Shown here piece by piece: positions 1 through 5,776 of a stretch of 5,797 bases of DNA; the first letter of the stretch is position 1; each line of letters starts with the position of its first letter. The position numbers were made by a program, and so were the translations under genes. The DNA comes from Euryarchaeota archaeon UBA170. Its GTDB lineage: Archaea > Thermoplasmatota > Poseidoniia > Poseidoniales > Thalassarchaeaceae. The notes beneath the pieces were generated by a model. That model saw nothing but the letters and a program-made list of their open reading frames with translations. It was not told where the DNA came from and searched no databases. Location of the stretch: contig DALF01000032.1 in the NCBI GenBank assembly GCA_002499345.1, positions 1 to 5,797 on the forward strand. The letters run 5' to 3'.

Positions 1-765
1 CTCGGAGCCGTGTAGTATAGTTAGCGCGTGAATTATGGGGAGCGTCATCTTTCCCTCGTGTACGTCAGTACCTCTTGGCTTCCCCATTTCTGGATCACCT
101 GTGAGATCGAGTAGGTCGTCAACAAGTTGGAATGCTCTACCAAATTCTGTTCCAAAGTCATACATCATCTCCGAAACTTCCTTTGAAGCACCGGCAACCA
201 AAGCTGCAGATGCCGTACCTGTGGCGAATGGCCCCACTGTCTTGCCGTCAATAATTGAGTAGTAGTCTTCAGGCGTCGTAGTTAGGTCCCCAATGTGGTT
301 GAATTGTTGGAGCTCGCCCCTTGCAATATTAGTACATGAGCTGGCAATCATGTCTACTACGTCTAGTTCATAGCGCCCCCCCTTGGAGAATCCCAAGGCA
401 AAGAGGTAGTCACCTGCGATAATTGCATGTGCTAGGCCGTGAGAAGAGTGGATTGTGGGCCTCCCTCTCCTGAATCGAGCCTGATCATAGATATCATCGT
501 GAATCAGTGTAGCGGTGTGTATCAATTCTGAAGAGAGAGCCAGGTCCATTACTTCATGGATATCTCGCCCTCCTGTAGCCTCATATGTCAGAATGGCCAA
601 AAGAGGCCTGAGTCTCTTTCCCCCGGCCAGTAAAACATCCATGGCTAGGTCCATTGCTGGCGCCCCCTTGGAGGAGATGGCCTCCTGGACTAGGGCCTCC
701 AACTCTTCTTCGAATACGTTCAAGCGCTTTTGGATACCGCGCTTAACGGACAGCTTCGATACCAT
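1..765 (-). CDS. idsA: Trans-polyprenyl diphosphate synthase (GGPP synthase family), 3' end cut by window
   Basis: Class I trans-isoprenyl diphosphate synthase. It condenses isopentenyl diphosphate onto an allylic diphosphate in the cytoplasm, supplying isoprenoid chains for archaeal ether lipids or quinones. The 255 visible residues contain GGKRLRP (about 48-54), which binds substrate; the first Asp-rich motif DDIYD (90-94) with RRGRP following (99-103); GKTVGPF (174-180); and the second Asp-rich motif DDLLD (216-220), followed by GKPRGTD and GKMTLPII. All these catalytic elements are intact, so an active enzyme is expected. Only the C-terminal helices, roughly 70-90 residues by comparison with the family, lie beyond the window. 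The ATG at 765 is chosen because an in-frame TAA lies five codons upstream and the protein then starts shortly before the first conserved helix. No Shine-Dalgarno is visible; a TATA-like element about 30 bases upstream fits leaderless transcription. The residue five before DDIYD is Ala85, where many archaeal GGPP synthases carry Phe, so the product could be longer than C20. The family is certain; the chain length is not. Confidence 0.95.
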   Translation of the reverse strand, partial: MVSKLSVKRGIQKRLNVFEEELEALVQEAISSKGAPAMDLAMDVLLAGGKRLRPLLAILTYEATGGRDIHEVMDLALSSELIHTATLIHDDIYDQARFRRGRPTIHSSHGLAHAIIAGDYLFALGFSKGGRYELDVVDMIASSCTNIARGELQQFNHIGDLTTTPEDYYSIIDGKTVGPFATGTASAALVAGASKEVSEMMYDFGTEFGRAFQLVDDLLDLTGDPEMGKPRGTDVHEGKMTLPIIHALTILHGSE

Positions 766-791
766 GACTATCAAGTGTTAGGAATAGGGTC

Positions 792-799
792 GCATATAT
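792..799. promoter_or_regulatory. TATA-like element in the divergent intergenic region
   Basis: The sequence CATATATC is nearly self-complementary and is the only clear AT-rich hexamer-like element between the two divergent genes. Its centre is about 30 bases from the minus-strand ATG at 765, so transcription starting about 25 bases downstream would give a leaderless prenyl synthase mRNA. In the plus direction it would place the start near 820-825, giving a leader of about 35-40 bases that contains the GAGGTG Shine-Dalgarno before the ATG at 861. No convincing purine-rich BRE is seen on either side, so the direction or directions of use are inferred. Confidence 0.4.
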
Positions 800-848
800 C
801 AACGAGTGTGCGTGCGCTTGGTCGGGCACAGTGGGTGCTCCCTCCCTT

Positions 849-854
849 GAGGTG
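849..854 (+). promoter_or_regulatory. Shine-Dalgarno site deciding the start of the HemC-like gene
   Basis: GAGGTG lies 6 bases before the ATG at 861 and matches the complement of the usual archaeal 16S rRNA tail (AUCACCUCC). It supports the ATG at 861 over the in-frame GTG at 831, which would add ten residues ahead of the conserved N-terminal beta strand. Confidence 0.55.
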
Positions 855-860
855 GATGCG

Positions 861-1931
861 ATGGATGAACGGCTGACAATAGCGACACTGGATTCTCCGG
901 GCTGTCCAGTAGGGACTAGGATAGGATCATTCATCGCCTCGGGAGTCTCTTCTGAGCTGGATATAGCTAGTACAGTCACACATAATCTGAGCAAGGGACT
1001 GGCGCTTCTTGAATCGGGAGATGCTGATGTTTTGGCTTTGCCCGCCGAGCTCATTCATGGCAATATGATGGAGATACTAAAATCGGGATGTAAGGTCGTG
1101 GGCGCTAGAACTCCTGTCAGGCCATATCCAGTACTGGTCTCAGATAACAAGATCCAGTACCAGCCAAAATCTGCAATACTACTCTGTAGCAACAAGTTGA
1201 CTAGAAGACAATTAAGAAGGTCCAGAAGAGGACTGAGGGTACTTGATCCTGAGGCATTTGCTTCTATAGAGAAGAAGGGTGATGTTCCGTCCGACCCCGT
1301 CCTAAAGGCGAAGTGGATGGAGGGCCTTAGGGGCACGGGAGAAATAGATGGCTTTGTAATTTCTAGAGGGGTATACGACGGAGCCAATCTTGTGGGCAGG
1401 AGACACTCACTACTCCCAGATGGGCTGAATGAAGGGGATCCAGATTTTCTACCTCCAGCATACTCAGATTTAATCGTACTACTGGCTAGGAATCGATTTC
1501 CAAATAGTATCTCGAAGGAGATATCAGAAAAGGAGGGCGAAACCTGTTGGTGGGTTCAGAACTCTATGCTCGGCTCTTTGGACTTGAAAATGCTAGAAAA
1601 AATAGGGGCCCTAGTCAGGCATAGACAGGTTAGATCTCTGATCAAGCAAGCCGAAGCCACCCGGGACCTCACCCTGGAGCAGGTCTGCTTAGATCCCGAT
1701 GGGGAAGTAATAGAGGAAGAGGTGCATGTCGAAATAAGATTGGAGTTTGTCTCCAAAGATGGGACTAGGACGGTTGGTCTGCATAGAGTAATCAGGCACT
1801 CTGATTATGAGAGGGCCACTATTGCATCCCTAAGAGATTGGGAAACCATGATCAAAGAAGTTTCTAGAGATGTGCCCAAGGACTTCCACACAGATCCTGA
1901 GAGCCCTCCTTTCATTTTGACGGATGAATAG
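861..1931 (+). CDS. Degenerate hydroxymethylbilane synthase (HemC/porphobilinogen deaminase)-like protein
   Basis: A 356-residue protein that I match only by pattern to hydroxymethylbilane synthase, the tetrapyrrole enzyme that polymerises porphobilinogen on a dipyrromethane cofactor. Matching stretches are RLTIATLDSP at the N-terminus (4-13; HemC RIATRxSPLA), ALLESGDADV (48-57; HemC ALLExxxADIAVHS), LTRRQLRRSRRGLRV (113-127; HemC SSLRRxxQL...IR), EIDGFVISRGV (161-171; HemC YDAIILAxAG) and FLPPAYSDLIVLLARN (196-211; HemC LPAxGQGAVGIECR). A C-terminal segment around 276-311 resembles the third domain. The HSxKDxP catalytic motif reads ALPAELI here, so the active-site Asp is missing. No GGC cofactor-binding motif is visible; Cys276 lies in roughly the right area but in a different context. 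It is therefore unlikely to be a normal HemC and may be a binding or regulatory protein with the periplasmic-binding-like two-domain fold. No signal peptide or membrane segment is seen. The start is set by the GAGGTG site. It is probably cotranscribed with the SAP gene downstream. The family assignment is moderate; another protein with the same fold remains possible. Confidence 0.55.
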   Translation: MDERLTIATLDSPGCPVGTRIGSFIASGVSSELDIASTVTHNLSKGLALLESGDADVLALPAELIHGNMMEILKSGCKVVGARTPVRPYPVLVSDNKIQYQPKSAILLCSNKLTRRQLRRSRRGLRVLDPEAFASIEKKGDVPSDPVLKAKWMEGLRGTGEIDGFVISRGVYDGANLVGRRHSLLPDGLNEGDPDFLPPAYSDLIVLLARNRFPNSISKEISEKEGETCWWVQNSMLGSLDLKMLEKIGALVRHRQVRSLIKQAEATRDLTLEQVCLDPDGEVIEEEVHVEIRLEFVSKDGTRTVGLHRVIRHSDYERATIASLRDWETMIKEVSRDVPKDFHTDPESPPFILTDE

Positions 1932-2029
1932 TGGCATTGGATTCTGCCCCCTCAAATGAGCGTTTTTCCAAATATGGGCACGCAATGGATATGACCGTTG
2001 TGGGTGCCGGGAAACTGGTGGACGAATGA
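1931..2029 (+). CDS. Possible small bridging ORF (32 residues), unknown function
   Basis: A GTG-initiated ORF sits in the 94-base gap between the HemC-like and SAP genes. Its GTG shares one base with the upstream TAG stop (TAGTG), and its TGA overlaps the downstream ATG (ATGA). Both arrangements are typical of translational coupling. The product would be hydrophilic, ending MDMTVVGAGKLVDE; the VVGAGK stretch resembles the start of a nucleotide-binding strand and loop, but it is too short for any domain. Internal ATG codons at 1985 and 1991 are alternative starts. It has no good Shine-Dalgarno and no recognisable family, and an open frame of this length is not rare by chance. It may be a true small protein, a leader peptide that delivers ribosomes to the SAP gene, or noncoding spacer. 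Confidence 0.25.
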   Translation: MALDSAPSNERFSKYGHAMDMTVVGAGKLVDE

Positions 2030-2994
2030 ATTACGATGCTTCATCATTGGATTCTCTATACCGAGGGAGGCTTGTCGAGCTACGTGAGTTGGCTGAGTCG
2101 CGAGGGATTTCTAAGGGGGGTTCCGTGGAGGTATTGAGGGCGCGACTAATTCAGAATCTAGTTTTGCCTGATTTGGATCTCTCGTGGGATGGCATTCAGG
2201 CAATGAGCCATAACGAGCTAGGAGAGACACTGAAGATATTCGGAATCAAGTCTTCTGGTTCTCAAAGAGAGAGGAGGCAGAGGCTCTGGCTACACCTAAA
2301 CTTCGACTCTCGAAGAATGACGATCGAAAGACTTGCAGAGATGGATAGGGACGATTTGCATGAGTTGTGCGTGAGACTGGAGGCCCCTCTAACTGGAAAC
2401 AGAACCGTTCTGATGGGAAGGGTGGCTGGAGTTTTGACTAACCAGTTGAATGGCTGGGGCAGAATAAAGAAGAGTCTGAAGAGGAATGGTATTAATTTCT
2501 CCCTAGGGACTACGGGAAGCGAGGTTTTGACTAATACTGAGGAAGTATTCGAACCCTTAGATGTGGATTTCCATTCTGATTCCCCGATTGCGGTCATAGA
2601 GGATGCACATGACTCACTTGTGCTGGGTTTAGACACCCTAGATCTCGCGGTCCAAGAGGACCTGCGAGTAGTTTCTACATTTGTCGAGGATCTTGATAGA
2701 ATCATAGGCACTATTCTAAGAGGCAGTGGAGGGGTTTGGGGGGAATCTCAAAAGGAGCTTTTACTGAGGCTATCCAAGCGAAGAGGATGGCCTGTTAATG
2801 AGGAGGTCGTGAAGTCCAGAGTAACTCGTGTCGCTACCGACATTGCAGAGATAAAAGGTGCCAAGATAGGGGAATTCGGGAAAGTGAATGGAAACGCCTT
2901 CTTGAGGGACCAAGTCACCTCTGAGAGCTCGAAGAATAGAATCGGCCATAAACTAGCCGCAGTAGATTCTATCCTACGAGATAGCAAGGGCTAG
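2026..2994 (+). CDS. Protein with tandem SAP-like domains, probable DNA-binding
   Basis: A 322-residue soluble protein with no recognised gene name. The N-terminal 140 residues hold three consecutive helix-extension-helix units of SAP type. Unit 1 (about 8-45) reads LVELRELAESRGISKGGSVE, followed by LRARL, an almost canonical SAP motif. Unit 2 (about 56-92) has the same layout around LGETLKIFGIKSSGSQRERR and LWLHL. Unit 3 (about 99-137) contains LHELCVRLEAPLTGNRTVLM and GRVAGVL and is the most divergent. SAP domains normally bind DNA in chromatin, repair or RNA-processing proteins. A basic segment follows (148-154), then an acidic linker (165-195). The rest (200-322) looks mostly helical, has no obvious catalytic motif and is unassigned. 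The ATG at 2026 is the only canonical in-frame start after the in-frame TGA at 1957; only a weak GGTGG precedes it. The gene follows the HemC-like gene on the same strand and converges on the rpa operon. A role in DNA metabolism is inferred from the fold and that neighbourhood. Confidence 0.8.
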   Translation: MNYDASSLDSLYRGRLVELRELAESRGISKGGSVEVLRARLIQNLVLPDLDLSWDGIQAMSHNELGETLKIFGIKSSGSQRERRQRLWLHLNFDSRRMTIERLAEMDRDDLHELCVRLEAPLTGNRTVLMGRVAGVLTNQLNGWGRIKKSLKRNGINFSLGTTGSEVLTNTEEVFEPLDVDFHSDSPIAVIEDAHDSLVLGLDTLDLAVQEDLRVVSTFVEDLDRIIGTILRGSGGVWGESQKELLLRLSKRRGWPVNEEVVKSRVTRVATDIAEIKGAKIGEFGKVNGNAFLRDQVTSESSKNRIGHKLAAVDSILRDSKG

Positions 2995-3929
2995 AGGACT
3001 TGGAAGAATCCAAACCTTGGCTCTATAATTGTGCCATCTACGTCCCTCATTCCCTCTAGAGCGTCCTCTGCTACTTCCCTTGAGAATCCAGATTGAATAC
3101 ATGACAGGATAATCGAGTCATACTCTGCACCCTCTCCTCTGTCTGCTGACTTTATGGCATTAATTATGGTGGAGGAAATATCCCCCGTCGGCTCTATTGG
3201 TGGCTGAGCAGTAGGATTTTCTCTGGCCTCGGGAGTTTCGTCCTCCGAGGGTGTGTTATCGGTTGCTACTTCGGCCATGCTAGATCTTCCAGAAGCTATA
3301 GACAGAGCCTGCAAGACTCCCACCCTGTAATTCTCAGAATCAAATTCTGGATAGTGAGACCTTGCCTGTGCCATTCCATTGAGCAGGTCCGAAGGCACCC
3401 CTGCTTCTTCGAGGGAGTCTGAATTGACCTCGACTCCAGATGAGTCATCATAGGCTTTTATCCTCCTTAGCGTAGCCTCTGCGGCTTCGACTAACCATCG
3501 AGAATACCTCTCTTTGTCGATTATTGCAATCTGCTCGACCCTAAGGGATGTGAAAACTCCGCCATCCTCGGTCTCGAACCATCTCGACTTACCGGCCAGA
3601 GCCATCAGAAATCTATCTCCTGACTCGAACCTAGCGAGTAGCTCTTCAGCCTCTGCATGCATCTCGTCTTGGAATGGGGCGATATTGAATACGTGATTAC
3701 CAGTTGGATCCCTGATGTGTCCGGAATAGCTTGGTCCGCTATCTCCATCTCTTCTCTCCATCCTGTCAATAACACCCGCCACTAGTACCCTATTCACTCT
3801 GGCGCCAAGCTTGGTAATGACGAAGGATGGGTCATATTCGCCCACTCCCATCTCAGTCAGGGATGCATCAGAATATTCCTGGGCTAGCATCCTGATCGCA
3901 GTCTGGCGGACTCTCCTCTGTGCTTCCAT
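2991..3929 (-). CDS. rpap: RPA-associated protein (COG3390-type): OB fold plus C-terminal winged helix
   Basis: A 312-residue partner of the archaeal single-stranded-DNA-binding protein RPA. In haloarchaea such RPAP proteins are encoded next to, and bind, their cognate RPA. Residues about 38-140 form one OB fold: a strand with VNRVLVAGVIDRMER, then SGHIRDPTGNHVFNI, the DxTG turn that also occurs in the RPA OB folds, and a final strand around SLRVEQIAIID. A helical segment (about 141-213) follows, then a Ser/Pro/Glu-rich disordered linker (about 216-250). The tail (about 251-312) looks like a small winged helix ending in GTIIEPRFGFFQVL, similar in style to the C-terminal tails of archaeal MCM and related proteins. 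The ATG at 3929 overlaps the rpa stop as TGATG and has a GGGGGGTGG stretch 7 bases upstream; the in-frame GTG at 3947 would add six residues, mostly Gly, and is less likely. The gene is translationally coupled to rpa. Its TAG stop shares CTAG (2991-2994) with the convergent SAP gene. Confidence 0.88.
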   Translation of the reverse strand: MEAQRRVRQTAIRMLAQEYSDASLTEMGVGEYDPSFVITKLGARVNRVLVAGVIDRMERRDGDSGPSYSGHIRDPTGNHVFNIAPFQDEMHAEAEELLARFESGDRFLMALAGKSRWFETEDGGVFTSLRVEQIAIIDKERYSRWLVEAAEATLRRIKAYDDSSGVEVNSDSLEEAGVPSDLLNGMAQARSHYPEFDSENYRVGVLQALSIASGRSSMAEVATDNTPSEDETPEARENPTAQPPIEPTGDISSTIINAIKSADRGEGAEYDSIILSCIQSGFSREVAEDALEGMRDVDGTIIEPRFGFFQVL

Positions 3930-5653
3930 CACATTGCCACCCCCCACTTTTCGATGACCATTTCAGCTGCCTTGGATGCATCCAATCCATCGTCTTGCAC
4001 ACTGTCTGCGAGAAGCATCGCGCCCTGGTCATCTATGAGAGCGAGACCATTGACTGAAACGCCTCTACCAAGCGACTTCTCTCTCACTGATGTGAGGAAT
4101 GCTTCTTGCCCATCCTTGGATATAGTTTCAGCTACCTCTGCCTGAGTCATTCCCAAGAACTTCTCTGCTGGGTCCTTGGAGAGCAGTAGGGATACGTTGG
4201 AGACACCGTCGTCAAGAACCATTCTGATTCGTAGATCCTCGTCTCCCCTCTGTGGTCCGCAATCTATGCAGTTTCCATCTCTGAGCCTCTTTCTACACTT
4301 TCTGTCCCTGTCTGGCAATTGGACGGGGCACCTCTCAATTATCCCTGAGTCACCGGTAACTAGAACGATCGTTCCATTGGTTCTGACTCCTCTCCTGGTG
4401 CCTCCTCCAATCAGTTCAGTGAGTCCTACATCTACCCAATGATCCTCTGGATCTATCTTCTCCCATGTGGGACTCTCCAGGCTTTTTGCCTGTGTGCCAT
4501 CGTCTATGACCAGATCCGGCGACCCCTGCCATGACTGGACCCTAGCCTCGGTCAGATGGATGAAGTCACCGGGCTTTGGGTCGAAGTCGCACCATGCAGT
4601 TAGCCTGCATCTTCCAGTCGGATCCATTACGTCGCCGCTCCGGACGACTTTCTCAGTACCATCTTTGGATGTGAACGTTCTCTGGTACCAAGATTCAACC
4701 TGAAGTGTTATTTCTACATCCCTCATACCGTTTCTCAGGCCGGATATGGTGCTTCTGGTGGTTGGCGCCAGATCCTCCAGGCTGGCGAAGGAGCTGTCGT
4801 GGAAGACCTCTACCCTAGATGAGTCACTGATATTCACCTCGGGGGTATCTCTGAATCTTCTTATTGATGCCCCCTCTATCTTAAGCAAGGTCCCTGGTTC
4901 ATGATCGAAATCGGCCCAAGAAAGCATTGAGATACTCCCAGATCCATCCGCCAAGCGCCCTCTGACGACATTCAGGTGCCCTGACCCGTCCCTCTTCACA
5001 ATTACATCTGGCTTAGTCGATAATACCCTAGCGACTATGTTTACGAAACCTTCTGACTGGGATGCCTTCTCAATACTGATTGGCTCGTCGGATGGTTGCA
5101 GATTAGCCTGTCCTCCCTCCCTCAAAACAGAAATTCTAGAAGTCCTGTTGATATTGATTGATTTCTTGTCGTTCCACTCGTTTACCGATACGCCTTCTAG
5201 TCTTACCACCGAACCGGGAGCTAGATTCTGACTATGGCCACCCCAATCTTTGTAGTCCCATCGCTCTCTTTTGTCTCCTGGCTCCCACGGATTATCTTCT
5301 ATCCATCCGAAAGCAATCTGCCTCTCCTCTCCATTCTTCATTTTCTGCACCCTAGGAGTGTAAGAGACCACTGCAACTTCCACAGTAACGTTCCTATCAT
5401 CGGACCCTAGCTCTGAGAATCGATCGATTTTCTTTATCTCCGAAGAAGGCGATCTGGCGGAAGTGGACCCGGTCACTTCGATTCCAGCGGCTGTTTGGAA
5501 CTTCCTGATAACGGATCTCAAAGCATCTTCTGGTGGGATGAGGAACTCTTCCTCATATCTCCTAAACTCCTCAACAATATCTTTCTCATCGGCGTCCTTA
5601 CATTCTTGCTTAACAGTGGCTACTAGGTTTGCGTACTTCCCTTCAACGGTCAT
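3929..5653 (-). CDS. rpa: Replication protein A, multi-OB-fold single-stranded-DNA-binding protein
   Basis: The archaeal RPA large subunit coats single-stranded DNA in replication, recombination and repair. Residues 1-55 form the helical N-terminal region seen in euryarchaeal RPAs, including FRRYEEEFLIPPEDALRSVI (30-49). Three OB folds follow: OB1 about 77-177 (AFGWIEDNPW, then VVRLEGVSVNEW), OB2 about 200-284 (GRLADGSGSISMLSWADF, then LLKIEGASIRRF) and OB3 about 308-392 (GDVMDPTGRCRLTAWCDF, then IHLTEARVQSW). OB2 and OB3 share the D-x-(T/S)-G...W turn, with W246 and W354 as candidate base-stacking residues. The C-terminal part (about 420-550) carries four cysteines, C442, C453, C462 and C465, preceded by SGIIERCP, which is the zinc-binding insertion of the terminal OB-like domain. 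The first pair is spaced more widely than usual. The length of 574 residues suits a single-polypeptide euryarchaeal RPA. The ATG at 5653 is preceded by a perfect AGGAGG with 7-base spacing. It is the first gene of an operon with rpap, joined by a one-base TGATG overlap. Confidence 0.95.
   Translation of the reverse strand: MTVEGKYANLVATVKQECKDADEKDIVEEFRRYEEEFLIPPEDALRSVIRKFQTAAGIEVTGSTSARSPSSEIKKIDRFSELGSDDRNVTVEVAVVSYTPRVQKMKNGEERQIAFGWIEDNPWEPGDKRERWDYKDWGGHSQNLAPGSVVRLEGVSVNEWNDKKSININRTSRISVLREGGQANLQPSDEPISIEKASQSEGFVNIVARVLSTKPDVIVKRDGSGHLNVVRGRLADGSGSISMLSWADFDHEPGTLLKIEGASIRRFRDTPEVNISDSSRVEVFHDSSFASLEDLAPTTRSTISGLRNGMRDVEITLQVESWYQRTFTSKDGTEKVVRSGDVMDPTGRCRLTAWCDFDPKPGDFIHLTEARVQSWQGSPDLVIDDGTQAKSLESPTWEKIDPEDHWVDVGLTELIGGGTRRGVRTNGTIVLVTGDSGIIERCPVQLPDRDRKCRKRLRDGNCIDCGPQRGDEDLRIRMVLDDGVSNVSLLLSKDPAEKFLGMTQAEVAETISKDGQEAFLTSVREKSLGRGVSVNGLALIDDQGAMLLADSVQDDGLDASKAAEMVIEKWGVAM
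3937..3945 (-). promoter_or_regulatory. Shine-Dalgarno-like G-rich site for rpap
   Basis: GGGGGGTGG on the minus strand lies inside the last codons of rpa, 7 bases before the ATG at 3929. It can pair with the archaeal anti-Shine-Dalgarno and supports ATG 3929, alongside termination-reinitiation at the TGATG junction. Confidence 0.45.
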
Positions 5654-5660
5654 TTCTCTG

Positions 5661-5666
5661 CCTCCT
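5661..5666 (-). promoter_or_regulatory. Strong Shine-Dalgarno site of rpa
   Basis: A perfect AGGAGG on the minus strand lies 7 bases before the ATG at 5653. It fixes the rpa start and shows that the transcript has a 5' leader, unlike the probably leaderless prenyl synthase gene in the same window. It lies 11 bases downstream of the inverted-repeat arm at 5678-5686. Confidence 0.85.
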
Positions 5667-5677
5667 ACGTGAGGAAG

Positions 5678-5776
5678 GCTGAGTCTAACTGGCCCGAATT
5701 GGCAATTTCCGATTTATCGGGAACTGGCAGTGATTCAAGGGTGACACTGCAACGTGCGGTTTGGGGAAGACTCAGC
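5678..5776 (-). other. Nested inverted repeats upstream of rpa: possible structured leader RNA or operator
   Basis: Two arms form a perfect 9-base inverted repeat: GCTGAGTCT at 5678-5686 and AGACTCAGC at 5768-5776. Between them are GCAGTG (5727-5732) with CACTGC (5745-5750), and CCCGA (5693-5697) with TCGGG (5717-5721). The latter encloses two small palindromes, AATTG-G-CAATT (5697-5707) and CCGAT-TT-ATCGG (5709-5720). If transcribed, the three pairings are compatible and give a closing stem with two side hairpins, a three-way-junction shape, ending just before the rpa Shine-Dalgarno. Transcription from beyond 5776 is not shown. The same symmetry could instead be protein-binding sites, or chance. 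The structure reads equally well on the plus strand. Confidence 0.35.
5711..5718 (-). promoter_or_regulatory. Weak candidate TATA element for rpa
   Basis: On the minus strand GATAAATC is the most TATA-like stretch upstream of rpa. Transcription about 25 bases downstream would give a leader of roughly 35 bases carrying the AGGAGG site. There is no purine-rich BRE before it. Its use would exclude most of the inverted-repeat region from the mRNA, so it competes with the structured-leader reading. Confidence 0.25.

Noticed and set aside
515..781. Plus-strand open frame of 88 codons
   Set aside because: It lies antisense to the prenyl synthase, whose minus-strand translation contains both Asp-rich motifs; the plus-strand product is Ser/Arg-rich with no domain.
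831..860. GTG start at 831 for the HemC-like gene
   Set aside because: The extra ten residues precede the conserved N-terminal strand, and the ATG at 861 has a GAGGTG site at good spacing.
743..1387. Minus-strand open frames opposite the HemC-like gene
   Set aside because: Their products are low-complexity Ser/Thr-rich and they are shadowed by a longer plus-strand gene with recognisable family pattern and a ribosome site.
2262..2987. Minus-strand open frames opposite the SAP gene
   Set aside because: Antisense shadows with Ser-rich composition; the plus strand encodes the SAP motifs.
3954..5672. Plus-strand open frames opposite rpa
   Set aside because: All are short and Ser/Pro-rich, and lie antisense to a well-supported RPA.
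5678..5776. tRNA or tRNA-like gene
   Set aside because: The 9-base closing stem and side hairpins lack a T-loop consensus, an anticodon arm of correct size and a discriminator/CCA context.
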